Notes under the pieces: model-generated
Databases searched by the model: none
Told to the model about the DNA's origin: nothing
The model's input: only the letters and a program-made list of their open reading frames with translations
Shown here: in pieces, positions 1-8,521 of the stretch
Layout of the letters: every line of letters starts with the position of its first letter
Numbering within the stretch: the first letter of the stretch is position 1
Translations under genes and position numbers: made by a program
Origin: Steroidobacteraceae bacterium
GTDB taxonomy: Bacteria > Pseudomonadota > Gammaproteobacteria > Steroidobacterales > Steroidobacteraceae
DNA length: 64,000 nucleotides
Direction: 5' to 3'
Assembly: GCA_041395505.1 (NCBI GenBank)
Contig: JAWLAG010000001.1
Span: forward strand, 2,046,001-2,110,000

Positions 1-213
1 GACAGGAATCTTCTCGTCCTCGCCCATCAGGTTGAGCAACATGAATACCTCGTCACCCAGGCGATAGTTGCTATTGGTCGGAATGAAGAGCCCGCCATTG
101 CGTACGAACGGCATGTAGGCCAGATACAAGGCACTCTTGTCCTTGATCGTCAGGGTGAGCAGCCCCGGCTTGTTGCCAGCACTGCGCGCCGGAGATTTTG
201 CTGCTTCGCTCAA
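1..213 (-). CDS. pilZ: Type IV pilus PilZ-domain protein, 3' end cut by window edge
   Basis: Reading the minus strand from 213 to 1 gives about 70 residues containing LTIKDKSALYLAYMPFVRNG, then GLFIPTNSNYRLGDEVFMLL and GEDEKIPV. This is the conserved N-terminal half of the pilus-biogenesis PilZ protein, a degenerate member that in Pseudomonas and Xanthomonas is needed for type IV pilus assembly and does not itself bind c-di-GMP well (family knowledge). The likely start is a TTG overlapping the holB stop as TTGA, so translation is probably coupled. The C-terminal part lies outside the window. The place after tmk-holB is the usual one in Gammaproteobacteria. Confidence 0.85.
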   Translation of the reverse strand, partial: MSEAAKSPARSAGNKPGLLTLTIKDKSALYLAYMPFVRNGGLFIPTNSNYRLGDEVFMLLNLMGEDEKIPV

Positions 214-1199
214 GCCGTTCGCCTCTGCAAGGCCATCGCGAGGTGCCACAACAGCGCCTCGATTGCCATCTTGCGGTTAATCGGTGTTGCCAGCTGCGAT
301 CGTATTCGCGCCAATTCGCGTTGCACAGCGAGCAATTCCACTATATTCCGCGCCGGAACGCCATCTTGCAAGTGCGCAGGTTCGCCCTGTCCGGAAAATT
401 GCGGACGGTCGCCAGCCGCCGAAAAAATTCGATCTGTGAGCCAGTTCTCAAGCGCGACCAGGTATAACGCCGTATCGGCCTGTGCCCAGTGAACTGCCGC
501 ATTGCCCGGATGCTCGCCTCTTTGCAGGTGCTGCAGCGCGTCGATCACATCCTGGCGGATTGCACGCGCCTGATCAGCCGGAATGCAGGCCGCAGCAAAT
601 GGTCCGCCGCCCGCCAGGTCGAGCGCCGCGCTCCAGTCCTCCGAGGCGCCATGCGCCTGCGCGAGCCACTGCAGTGCCGTCGAGCGGTCGGGCCTCGGCA
701 ACCGGATGCGCTGGCAACGACTGCGTATCGTCGCTGGCAGCCGTGATGCATCAGCCGTCACGAGTATTATCACCGTGCCCGGCGGTGGCTCCTCCAGGGA
801 TTTCAGCAGCGCATTTGCCGCCGCGGCGTTCATCGACTCGGCTGGAGTCACCACGGCCACGCGCGCGCCACCACCATGCGTCGTCAGCGCCAGCTCGGCG
901 CCGAGCTCACGGATCTGGTCGACACGCAATTGCTGTTTGTCCGCGTCCGGCTCTGTCCACAGAAGATCAGGATGCTCGCGGTGTACCACCCGTCGACAGT
1001 CCGGGCACGTCCCGCAGGGCGCGTTGCCGGCCTCGCGCTTACGGCACAGCAGCAACATTGCCGTCTGCAATGCAAGCCACTCGCCGCCACAACCTCGCGA
1101 CTCGTGCAGAAGTAGCGCATGCGGCATGCGATTGCGGTCGGCAAGGCTGGTCAGCTGCGCGACGATCGGGCCAAGCCAGGGCGGATTCGGCGACGTCAC
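210..1199 (-). CDS. holB: DNA polymerase III subunit delta'
   Basis: 329 residues, the usual length for HolB, part of the clamp-loader complex that opens and loads the beta sliding clamp at the replication fork. Visible are the zinc-binding cysteines (CGTCPDC near residue 61, with another Cys about ten residues before), the ATPase sensor region NALLKSLEEPP, and the SRC motif (SRCQRI near residue 158) that delta' supplies in trans. The Walker A position is degenerate (HESRGCGGEWLAL), as expected for a delta' subunit that does not hydrolyse ATP. The start overlaps the tmk stop by 4 bases and the stop overlaps pilZ, consistent with one operon. Confidence 0.95.
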   Translation of the reverse strand: MTSPNPPWLGPIVAQLTSLADRNRMPHALLLHESRGCGGEWLALQTAMLLLCRKREAGNAPCGTCPDCRRVVHREHPDLLWTEPDADKQQLRVDQIRELGAELALTTHGGGARVAVVTPAESMNAAAANALLKSLEEPPPGTVIILVTADASRLPATIRSRCQRIRLPRPDRSTALQWLAQAHGASEDWSAALDLAGGGPFAAACIPADQARAIRQDVIDALQHLQRGEHPGNAAVHWAQADTALYLVALENWLTDRIFSAAGDRPQFSGQGEPAHLQDGVPARNIVELLAVQRELARIRSQLATPINRKMAIEALLWHLAMALQRRTA

Positions 1200-1813
1200 A
1201 GCAGTGACTCCAGTTCCCGACCGACTGCGGCAAGCACCTGCTCCGCCGATACCGTGGCGTCGATAATTCGGATCCGCTGCTCTCGCGCGGCCAACTGCAG
1301 GTAGCCTGTTCGTACGCGCTCGAAGAACGCCAGGTTCTGCGATTCGAAGCGATCCCGGGCCTGGCGGCGACTGGCCGCACGCTGCAGCCCCATCCTAACC
1401 GGCAGATCAAGCAGGAAGGTCAGGTCGGGTTCGAGTCCGCGCTGGACACTTCGCACCAGTTGCTCGATCAGGTCTTCATCCACACCGCGCCCTGCACCCT
1501 GGTAGGCACGGCTCGCGTCGGAGAAACGATCACATAACACCCAGGTTCCCGCCTCGAGGGCCGGCTCTATTCTATTGCGCAGGTGAATACTGCGTCCCGC
1601 AAACATCAGCAGCGTCTCGGCGACACTATCGAGGGGCTCGTCGCCGTGAGCGAGGACCAGTTGCCGGATTTGCTCGGCGAGTGGTGTGCCGCCGGGTTCG
1701 CGGGTCACCAATACCTCGAGTCCACGATCCCTGAGCGAGGCGGCAACGCCGTGGACCACTGTGGATTTGCCCGCACCTTCTATGCCCTCGAATGTGATGA
1801 ATCTGCCGCGCAT
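1196..1813 (-). CDS. tmk: Thymidylate kinase
   Basis: 205 residues, standard length. It phosphorylates dTMP to dTDP with ATP in the cytoplasm, an essential step in dTTP synthesis. The P-loop is FEGIEGAGKST at residues 8-18; the DR(Y/F) motif appears as CDRFSDASRAYQGAGRG, which holds the dTMP-binding and catalytic residues; a basic LID segment follows (RAASRRQARDRFE). The gene lies directly downstream of mltG (stop at 1814, next start 1813) and overlaps holB, the normal gammaproteobacterial order mltG-tmk-holB-pilZ. Confidence 0.96.
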   Translation of the reverse strand: MRGRFITFEGIEGAGKSTVVHGVAASLRDRGLEVLVTREPGGTPLAEQIRQLVLAHGDEPLDSVAETLLMFAGRSIHLRNRIEPALEAGTWVLCDRFSDASRAYQGAGRGVDEDLIEQLVRSVQRGLEPDLTFLLDLPVRMGLQRAASRRQARDRFESQNLAFFERVRTGYLQLAAREQRIRIIDATVSAEQVLAAVGRELESLL

Positions 1814-2845
1814 CTAGCGTGTTCCCTGCAGCTTCAATTTGGCCAGATAGCGCCGGACCGCATCGGCATGCGCGGCGTAGTTGCTGGAGAAAAAGTGGGA
1901 GCCATCGCCGTCGCCGGTCGCGACGAAGTACAGGTCGCCCGTGATCTCAGGCTGTGTAACGGCCAATAACGCTTCCTTGCCGACGAGGGCAATCGGCGTC
2001 GGTGGCAGGCCGGCCCTTGTATAAGTGTTGTAAGGCGTGTCGGCACGCAGGTCGCGACTGCGAATATCCCCGTCGTAGCGCGCTCCCATCCCGTAGATCA
2101 CGGTCGGATCGGACTGCAGCCGCATGCCGCGACGCAGCCGCAGTAGAAACACGCCGGCAATTCGTGCTCGCTCGCCCGGCAAAGCGGTTTCCTTCTCGAC
2201 GAGTGAGGCCAGCGTGAGCACTTGATATGGTGACTCGAGTGGTTCGGTATTTGCGCGCACGCTCCAGGCGGTGGCCAGTTCCTGCTGCAATCGCTCATGC
2301 GCCCGACGAAGCAACGCTAGGTCCGTGCTGCCGGCGGCAAAACGATAGGTGTCAGGATAGAGCTGCCCTTCCGGATGCAGCTCGCCCGACCCGAGCAGCG
2401 TCATGACTTCGCTATCGGACCGACCGGTGAGAGTTTGACTCAGCGCGGGATGTCGCGCGATTGCCTGGCGAGCCTGATCGAAAGTCCAACCCTCTATCAA
2501 GGTGATTGATTCGAGCACGACGCGACCGCTGCGCAGCTGCTCGAGGATGTCGTTGACACTCGCGCCCGCGTTGATGTCGTATTCCCCCGCCTGAATCGAG
2601 ATGCCAGGCCGTCGCCAGCGGAGATAGGTCGCTACGATCTGCGGATGACTGACCAGGCCGGCGCGGCCCAGTCGCTGTATTACGGCAGTCAGACTGCTGC
2701 CGGCCGGCACGGCAAAGCGCTGCACCGCGACCGACGGTCCGCTCTGGCGCAACAAATTCCGGCACCACAGCTCACCCGCAAATGCTGCCGACGCAACCAG
2801 CGCGAGCAGAGTGACGATGAGCAACAATCTAGCGCCGCGTTTCAT
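1814..2845 (-). CDS. mltG: Endolytic murein transglycosylase MltG (YceG-like)
   Basis: 343 residues. MltG cuts nascent peptidoglycan glycan strands in the periplasm next to the inner membrane and is thought to end chain growth. An N-terminal membrane anchor (residues about 7-22, LLLIVTLLALVASAAFAG) precedes a LysM-like region (GEYDINAGASVNDIL) and the YceG catalytic domain. ASLVEKETALPGERARIAGV contains the catalytic glutamate region, followed by LQSDPTVIYGMG and YNTYTRAGLPPTPI, the family signatures. The start overlaps the pabC stop by 4 bases. The pabC-mltG-tmk order is conserved in gammaproteobacteria. Confidence 0.94.
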   Translation of the reverse strand: MKRGARLLLIVTLLALVASAAFAGELWCRNLLRQSGPSVAVQRFAVPAGSSLTAVIQRLGRAGLVSHPQIVATYLRWRRPGISIQAGEYDINAGASVNDILEQLRSGRVVLESITLIEGWTFDQARQAIARHPALSQTLTGRSDSEVMTLLGSGELHPEGQLYPDTYRFAAGSTDLALLRRAHERLQQELATAWSVRANTEPLESPYQVLTLASLVEKETALPGERARIAGVFLLRLRRGMRLQSDPTVIYGMGARYDGDIRSRDLRADTPYNTYTRAGLPPTPIALVGKEALLAVTQPEITGDLYFVATGDGDGSHFFSSNYAAHADAVRRYLAKLKLQGTR

Positions 2846-3660
2846 GCCACAAGGTCCCGAAACAGGTCGACTGCCCGAGCTGGTCCAAGCGCGCGGCCGT
2901 CAATCCGGCCGACCCCGACCGCACCGATGCGCACGTTGGTCAGGAACATCTCCGTACAGCGCTTGATTGCCGCCAGCGGTATGCGGGTTTCTGTCAGCGC
3001 GACATTCGCCGCGCGTGCACGGTCGATGACTTGCGCCCTGGCGATACCCGCGACGCAGCCGCAGGCGATCGCCGGCGTAAGGAGTTGTCCATCGAGGATG
3101 ACAAACACGTTCGTCATGGTACCCGAGACGAGGTCGCCGGCGGCATTTGCATGCAGCGATTCGAATATGCCAGGATCCGACCATTCGGCACGTGCAAGCA
3201 CCTGCGGCAGACGATTGCAGTGCTTGATGCCGTCGAGCCCCGGATCCTGTGGCCAAATCGTTTGTCCGAGCCGGACAGCCACTCGTCCGGCAGGGTCCAG
3301 CGCCGGACCAGACGGAAAATCGTAGCGCAACAGCACGACCGTCGGGCACAGGCCCTCATGCATCACATAACCACGCGCCGGGTCGCTGCCGCGCGTTACG
3401 ATCAGTTTGAACACCGCGCGATCCTCGCGCGAGGCACAGGATACGAGCGTCTGTGCGAGCCCCGGCCAGTCCACAGATCCAATACGCAGACGCGCCATAC
3501 CCGCCCGCAAGCGCTGCATGTGGGCGTCCAGGTGGCGCGCCATGCCATCGCGCACGACGATCGTTTCGAATAGCCCGTCGCCATAGTGCAAGCCGCGATC
3601 GAAACAGACCCTCACGCCGAGATCATCGTGCGAACTGAAGATGACGTGCCCGGCCGTCAC
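2842..3660 (-). CDS. pabC: Aminodeoxychorismate lyase
   Basis: 272 residues, fold-type IV PLP enzyme. It converts 4-amino-4-deoxychorismate to p-aminobenzoate and pyruvate in folate synthesis. Evidence: the N-terminal block FDRGLHYGDGLFETIVV, which lines the active site, the lysine-bearing GIKHCNRLPQVLARAE that binds PLP, and the phosphate-binding block LVSGTMTNVFVI. It sits between pabB and mltG with 4-base overlaps on both sides, so the two last steps of p-aminobenzoate formation are co-transcribed. A D-amino-acid or branched-chain aminotransferase is the alternative within the fold, but length and context favour PabC. Confidence 0.93.
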   Translation of the reverse strand: MTAGHVIFSSHDDLGVRVCFDRGLHYGDGLFETIVVRDGMARHLDAHMQRLRAGMARLRIGSVDWPGLAQTLVSCASREDRAVFKLIVTRGSDPARGYVMHEGLCPTVVLLRYDFPSGPALDPAGRVAVRLGQTIWPQDPGLDGIKHCNRLPQVLARAEWSDPGIFESLHANAAGDLVSGTMTNVFVILDGQLLTPAIACGCVAGIARAQVIDRARAANVALTETRIPLAAIKRCTEMFLTNVRIGAVGVGRIDGRALGPARAVDLFRDLVA

Positions 3661-4934
3661 GTTGCTGCGCCGAGTGCCTTGAGTACGCCCCTCGCCTTGG
3701 CGCGCGTTTCTTCGAGTTCCGACTGAGGATCGGAATCGGCGACGATGCCCGCGCCAGCGCGCAGTTCGATGGCGCGGTCCACCATCACGAGCGAGCGAAT
3801 GAGAATGTTGAAATCAGCGCGCCCATCGTAGCCGATGTAACCAATGGCGCCCGTGTACGCTCCGCGGCCAACGCCTTCGAGCTCTGCGATGATCTGCATG
3901 CAGCGAAACTTCGGACAACCGGTGATGGTGCCGCCGGGAAATGTCGCGCGCAATGCGGCTATGGGCGAGACGTCCTCGCGCAACCGGCCGCGCACGTTCG
4001 AGACGATATGATGAACATGCGCATATGTCTCGATATTCATGTACTCGTTCACTTCGACCGATCCTGGCACGCACACCCGTCCGAGATCGTTTCGCTCGAG
4101 GTCGATCAGCATGATGTGTTCGGCCCGCTCCTTGGGGTGCTCGCGCAACTGCTCGATCATGGTCCGTTCGGCGGCATGGCCGCTCGCCCGAGGCCGCGTT
4201 CCCGCAATCGGTCGGGTCGCTATGAAACGGTCCCGGTCGATCGACAGGAGCCGCTCGGGCGATGAACTGAGCAGCGCCATATTCTCGCAGAACATCAAAC
4301 CGGCCATGGGTGCGGGATTATCGCTGCAAAGCTGGTCGTAGAGCGCTGCGATGGGTGCATCGACGGGCAGCGATCCCCGCCACCAGCGCGACAGATTGGC
4401 CTGGTAGATCTCGCCGGCCGCGATCAGTTCCTTGGCGCGTTCGACTCGACGAAGGTAGAGATCCGGCGCCTCTTCGCACATGGCCACCTTGCATGAGAAC
4501 GCCGACACCTGCGGCCGGCGCAAGCGCTCGAGATCGCCTTCGATCGTCGCAAGCGCGGCCTGATTCCCTGAGACAGACAAATACCATGATTCGCCGGTCG
4601 AAGTATCGTGCACGATGGCGTTGTCGACCTGCCAGGCACAAGCCGTAATCGGCGATTCAGCCGCCGGCAGGTTCAGGCGGGGTTCGATTTCGGAAACGGT
4701 CTCGTACCCCAGGTAGACAAACCAACCTCCGATAAACGGCCACTCGCCGCCTGCGCGTGCCATGCCCGTCGTGCGCAACTGTTGCTCGAGCGCGTCCAGG
4801 AATCCTCCGCGCCTGCGCCCATCCCGGCTGTCGTGCACCACCGCGGACCGGCGCAATACGAGGCGCCGTCGCGGAGATACGGCCAGCAGGCAATACCGTC
4901 CCAGCGGACCATGGGCGGCGCTGTCGAGCAACAT
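3657..4934 (-). CDS. pabB: Aminodeoxychorismate synthase component I (start uncertain)
   Basis: 425 residues from the first ATG. With a glutamine amidotransferase (PabA, not here) it aminates chorismate to aminodeoxychorismate. The chorismate-binding domain is clear: SSSPERLLS, RPIAGTRPRA, LIDLERNDLGR, GGTITGCPKFRCMQIIAELE and GAYTGAIGYIG. The PIAGT block carries Ala where E. coli PabB has the lysine of PIKGT; Ala is usual in anthranilate synthase TrpE, but coupling to pabC argues for PabB. Family-like sequence continues upstream of the ATG in the same frame up to the fabF stop (for instance DLLGLAGGWPRRYPMLLDSA), yet no ATG, GTG or TTG lies there, so the real start may be unusual. Confidence 0.9.
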   Translation of the reverse strand: MLLDSAAHGPLGRYCLLAVSPRRRLVLRRSAVVHDSRDGRRRGGFLDALEQQLRTTGMARAGGEWPFIGGWFVYLGYETVSEIEPRLNLPAAESPITACAWQVDNAIVHDTSTGESWYLSVSGNQAALATIEGDLERLRRPQVSAFSCKVAMCEEAPDLYLRRVERAKELIAAGEIYQANLSRWWRGSLPVDAPIAALYDQLCSDNPAPMAGLMFCENMALLSSSPERLLSIDRDRFIATRPIAGTRPRASGHAAERTMIEQLREHPKERAEHIMLIDLERNDLGRVCVPGSVEVNEYMNIETYAHVHHIVSNVRGRLREDVSPIAALRATFPGGTITGCPKFRCMQIIAELEGVGRGAYTGAIGYIGYDGRADFNILIRSLVMVDRAIELRAGAGIVADSDPQSELEETRAKARGVLKALGAAT

Positions 4935-5042
4935 GGGATATCGTCGCGGCCAACCGCCGGCAAGACCCAGGAGGTCCCGACGGCTCGCATCGAGCCTGGT
5001 TGCGACGTATTGCGATGGAAGCGTTGGGCGGCCTATCTTGCG

Positions 5043-6290
5043 TCAGTCCACGAAACGACGAAAGACCACGCTGCCGTTCGTGCCTCCGAAACCGAATGAA
5101 TTCGACAAAGCCACATCGACGGCAACCTGCCGGGCCTCATTCGGCACGCAATCGAGGTCGCAATCGGGGTCGGGATTCTCATAGTTGATGGTCGGTGGCA
5201 CGATCCGGTCACGAATCGCGAGTATCGACAGGACGGCTTCGACAACGCCTGCAGCGCCAAGCAGATGGCCAGTCATCGACTTGGTTGCGCTGATCGGAAT
5301 CCGCGCGGCATGCTCGCCGAAAGTGGTTTTTATCGCGAGTGTCTCGGCCTTGTCGCCGAGCGGTGTCGATGTAGCGTGGGCGTTGATATGATGGACCGCT
5401 GCAGGCTCTATCCGGGCATCGCGCAATGCATTTTGCATTGCGAGCCTTGCTCCGGACCCGTCTTCGGGCGGCGCCGTGATGTGGTGGGCATCGCCGCTCA
5501 TGCCGAAACCGATCAGCTCCGCATAAATTCTGGCGCCGCGACGCTTGGCAAATTCCAGCTCCTCCAAGACCACCGCGCCTCCGCCATCGCCAAGGACGAA
5601 ACCATCGCGTTCGCGGTCGAATGGGCGCGAGGCGCGTGTCGGCTCGTCGTTGCGCGTGGAAAGCGCCTTGGCCATCGAGAAGCTGCCAAGGCTGCAGACG
5701 GTGGTGGCATATTCCGCGCCGCCCGCAATCATGACATCGGCATCACCGTACTGGATCGTGCGCATGCCGAGGCCGATTGCATGCGTCGAAGTCGTGCAAG
5801 CCGTGACGATGCCGAGGTTGGGTCCCCGGAAGCCATAGCGGATCGACAGGTGCCCCGCGATCATGTTGATGATCGAGGCCGGGATCAGAAAAGGCGAAAT
5901 CTTGCGTGGATTGCGCGTTTCGAGATAGGCGCCGAACTGATCCTCGATGGTTGCGAGACCGCCGATGCCGGAACCCGATATCGCCCCGACACGCTGGGGG
6001 TCGACCGCCTGCATGTCGAGGCCACTGTCCGTGACAGCCTGGATCCCGGCCGCCACGCCGTAGTGCATGAACGCATCCATCCGCCGCGCATCCTTGGGCG
6101 GGATATAGCTCGCGACATCGAAATCGCGTACGGCGCCACCGAAACGGGTGGGAAATGCGGAAACATCGAGCGCGGTAATGGCCCCGATGCCGCTCTCGCC
6201 GGCCAGGGCGGACTTCCAGACCGACTCGACGGTACTGCCCAGGGGAGTAATCAGGCCGAGGCCTGTGACAACAACGCGGCGTTTACTCAA
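5043..6290 (-). CDS. fabF: Beta-ketoacyl-ACP synthase II
   Basis: 415 residues, full length. It condenses malonyl-ACP with acyl-ACP in fatty-acid chain elongation. The Cys-His-His triad is visible: C165 in VTACTTSTHAIG, a histidine in NAHATSTPLGDKAE, and a second in KSMTGHLLGAAG. N-terminal MSKRRVVVTGLGLITPLG and C-terminal NSFGFGGTNGSVVF are family signatures. It follows acpP by 92 bases and precedes pabB, part of the fabD-fabG-acpP-fabF run. The gap 6291-6382 holds no other gene that I can see. Confidence 0.96.
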   Translation of the reverse strand: MSKRRVVVTGLGLITPLGSTVESVWKSALAGESGIGAITALDVSAFPTRFGGAVRDFDVASYIPPKDARRMDAFMHYGVAAGIQAVTDSGLDMQAVDPQRVGAISGSGIGGLATIEDQFGAYLETRNPRKISPFLIPASIINMIAGHLSIRYGFRGPNLGIVTACTTSTHAIGLGMRTIQYGDADVMIAGGAEYATTVCSLGSFSMAKALSTRNDEPTRASRPFDRERDGFVLGDGGGAVVLEELEFAKRRGARIYAELIGFGMSGDAHHITAPPEDGSGARLAMQNALRDARIEPAAVHHINAHATSTPLGDKAETLAIKTTFGEHAARIPISATKSMTGHLLGAAGVVEAVLSILAIRDRIVPPTINYENPDPDCDLDCVPNEARQVAVDVALSNSFGFGGTNGSVVFRRFVD

Positions 6291-6382
6291 GCGGTCTCCG
6301 ACCTCGGATTAAGGCGGCGCAGCGACGCGACCGCCGCCGCTGTGGCGCATGGGAGTTTGCAAAGCTGCGGCTAGGACCGCGA

Positions 6383-6622
6383 TCAGCTCTTGCGGCGCTC
6401 GTTGATGTAATCGATGGCCTGCTGAACCGTGGTGATCTTCTCGGCATCCTCGTCCGGGATCTCAGTCTCGAATTCTTCCTCGAGCGCCATGACCAGTTCA
6501 ACCGTATCCAGCGAGTCTGCGCCCAAATCGTCAACAAACGACGCATCGCTCGTGACCTGCTCCGGCTTGACTCCGAGCTGCTCGGCGACGATGGCCTTAA
6601 CCTGCTGTTCAACAGTACTCAT
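6383..6622 (-). CDS. acpP: Acyl carrier protein
   Basis: 79 residues, acidic, the expected size. The phosphopantetheine attachment serine is S37 in DDLGADSLDTVELVM. It carries growing acyl chains between the Fab enzymes. A clear Shine-Dalgarno-like AGAGGA lies about ten bases before the ATG. It is separated from fabG by 200 bases, the largest gap in the fab run, which contains a promoter-like pair, so acpP-fabF can probably be transcribed strongly on their own. Confidence 0.97.
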   Translation of the reverse strand: MSTVEQQVKAIVAEQLGVKPEQVTSDASFVDDLGADSLDTVELVMALEEEFETEIPDEDAEKITTVQQAIDYINERRKS

Positions 6623-6759
6623 CAGTGTCGTGTCCTCTTAAGACCTTGAATATTTGCGCCCCGGATTCTCGCTCCCGGGTTATCGCAAGGCGCGGTATTG
6701 TAGGTTAAGCCCGCTGCTTGGGCTACATAAGGCGGCATTCGTCCCGCTATCCTTAATTT

Positions 6760-6790
6760 TTTATACAATGAATCAATTACCTACAGTCAC
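6760..6790 (-). promoter_or_regulatory. Putative acpP promoter
   Basis: On the minus strand GTGACT (6790-6785) and TATAAA (6765-6760) are separated by 19 bases (18 if the upstream box is read as TGACTG) in an AT-rich stretch unlike its surroundings. They lie about 140 bases before the acpP ATG. The match to sigma-70 boxes is fair and the spacing slightly long. The rest of the 6623-6822 gap holds an imperfect hairpin (AGCCC/GGGCT arms near 6708-6724) without a T-run, and no gene. Confidence 0.4.
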
Positions 6791-6822
6791 TTTTTCCAGT
6801 CGAGTGTAAACACCTGGCGCGA

Positions 6823-7566
6823 TCATACCATCAGCATGCCGCCGTTGACGTGCAGTGTCTGTCCGGTGACATAGGCGGCGCCTTCGCTCGCGAGGTAACT
6901 GACCGCAGCGGCGATATCGCCCGGCATACCCAGCCGCGCCATGGGGATCGTGCTCATCAGGGCATCACGTTGGGCGTCCGACAGTGCCCTTGTCATGTCG
7001 GTGTCGATGAAGCCCGGCGCAATACAGTTGACGGTAATGCCGCGCGAGGCAACTTCCTTTGCAACGGACTTGCTGAAACCGATGAGACCGGCCTTGGCGG
7101 CGGCATAGTTCGCCTGACCGGGGTTCCCGGTGACGCCAACGATCGACGTAATGTTGATAATGCGGCCGAATCGCGCTTTCATCATTGATCGCAGGCAACC
7201 TCGGCTCAGTCGAAAAACGGAAGTGAGGTTGGTGGCGAGTACACCGTCCCAGTCGTCATCTTTCATGCGCAGCAGCAGGCCGTCACGCGTAACCGCCGCG
7301 TTGTTGACCAGGATCGCCGGCATCACGCCCTGTTCGTCGAGGCTTGCGAGAAGTGCCTCGACCGAAGCCGCGTCAGCGACATCGAGAACCGATCCGCGGC
7401 CACCGTGAGCGCCAAGCCAGTCGCTGATGGCGCTCGCGCCCGCGGCGCTGGTCGCCGTGCCGACGACCAAGGCACCACGCGCTGCCAATGCTTCGGCGAT
7501 CGCCCTGCCTATGCCGCGAGAGGCTCCCGTTACCAGCGCCGTGCGACCTTTCAATTCCTCGTTCAC
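6823..7566 (-). CDS. fabG: 3-oxoacyl-ACP reductase
   Basis: 247 residues, classical short-chain dehydrogenase. It reduces beta-ketoacyl-ACP with NADPH in fatty-acid elongation. The NADP-binding TGASRGIG is at residues 14-21, the NNAAVTRDGLL block follows, and the catalytic Tyr-Lys is in QANYAAAKAGLIGFSKS; the C-terminus ends VTGQTLHVNGGMLMV as in FabG. The start overlaps the fabD stop by 4 bases, so the two are co-translated. Confidence 0.96.
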   Translation of the reverse strand: MNEELKGRTALVTGASRGIGRAIAEALAARGALVVGTATSAAGASAISDWLGAHGGRGSVLDVADAASVEALLASLDEQGVMPAILVNNAAVTRDGLLLRMKDDDWDGVLATNLTSVFRLSRGCLRSMMKARFGRIINITSIVGVTGNPGQANYAAAKAGLIGFSKSVAKEVASRGITVNCIAPGFIDTDMTRALSDAQRDALMSTIPMARLGMPGDIAAAVSYLASEGAAYVTGQTLHVNGGMLMV

Positions 7567-8513
7567 GCCTGCGCTCCATTCAATTGTGTTATTGCTGCGC
7601 GAATCCCAGCCGCGTCATCAGTCGCCATGCACACGAGTGCGGCATCGCGACCAATGCGCCTGTTGAGAGTGGTCAGTACTTTGCCCGGACCCATCTCGAC
7701 CGCATGGGTGACGCCCATCGCAAGAAGCGCTGCGACGGTTTTCGTCCATTGCACCGGTGCCGCCAGTTGCGCGGCGAGTGCCTGCCGAACGTCCTCCGGC
7801 TGGGCGTGGATTTCAGTATCGGCGGCACTCACGAAGGTGTAACGAGGCGGGGAAATCGCAACCCCGTCGAGCCGCTGCGAAAACTGTCGCGCCGCCTGCT
7901 GCATAAGCGATGAATGGAACGGCGCACTGACCGGCAGTTTGACCGCGCGTTTGGCGCCGAGCGCGCGCGCGCCCTCTATGGCTCGATCCACTGCCGCCGC
8001 GTGGCCTGCAATTACGACCTGGCCCGGCGCATTGAAATTGACCGCTTCGACGATCTGCCCCTGCTGCGCAGAAGCGCAGGCCCGCTTGACCTCATCGTCT
8101 TCGAGGCCGAGCAGCGCTGCCATGGCTCCTTCCCCGGCGGGCACCGCGGCTTGCATGGCTTGCCCGCGAAACCGCACCAGCCGGATAGCATCCGGGAATG
8201 CGAGCGCTTCGGCGCATACCAGCGCCGCAAACTCGCCAAGACTATGGCCGGTGACCACGTCGGGCTCCCGGCCGCCGCACTCCCGCCACACGCGGTAGAG
8301 TGCGATCGACGCTGCAAGCAGGGCCGGCTGTGTGTTTTCCGTCAGGTTGAGCGCACTGTCCGGGCCGCTTTGTACGAGCTGCCACAGGTCGAAGCCAAGC
8401 GCAGCACTCGCTTCGGAAAAAGTGCTCTGGATGATGGAGAACTCATTCGCGAGCCCTCCCAGCATGCCGACGGTCTGCGACCCCTGGCCGGGAAAAACCA
8501 TGGCGATCTTCAT
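7563..8513 (-). CDS. fabD: Malonyl-CoA:ACP transacylase
   Basis: 316 residues, full length. It moves malonyl from CoA to ACP. The nucleophile is S91 in VVTGHSLGEFAAL, the catalytic histidine is in VSAPFHSSLM near residue 200, and the N-terminal MKIAMVFPGQGSQTVGM block is typical. Unlike many gammaproteobacteria, no fabH, plsX or rpmF precedes it: the next gene upstream, 8 bases away, is a rhombosortase on the same strand. Confidence 0.96.
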   Translation of the reverse strand: MKIAMVFPGQGSQTVGMLGGLANEFSIIQSTFSEASAALGFDLWQLVQSGPDSALNLTENTQPALLAASIALYRVWRECGGREPDVVTGHSLGEFAALVCAEALAFPDAIRLVRFRGQAMQAAVPAGEGAMAALLGLEDDEVKRACASAQQGQIVEAVNFNAPGQVVIAGHAAAVDRAIEGARALGAKRAVKLPVSAPFHSSLMQQAARQFSQRLDGVAISPPRYTFVSAADTEIHAQPEDVRQALAAQLAAPVQWTKTVAALLAMGVTHAVEMGPGKVLTTLNRRIGRDAALVCMATDDAAGIRAAITQLNGAQA

Positions 8514-8521
8514 GCGACGGA

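Noticed and set aside
5265..6374. A 369-codon plus-strand frame over fabF
   Set aside because: Antisense shadow of a well-conserved enzyme; no recognisable domain or ribosome-binding site.
6708..6724. AGCCC/GGGCT hairpin before acpP as a terminator
   Set aside because: Short stem and no T-run; it could be chance.
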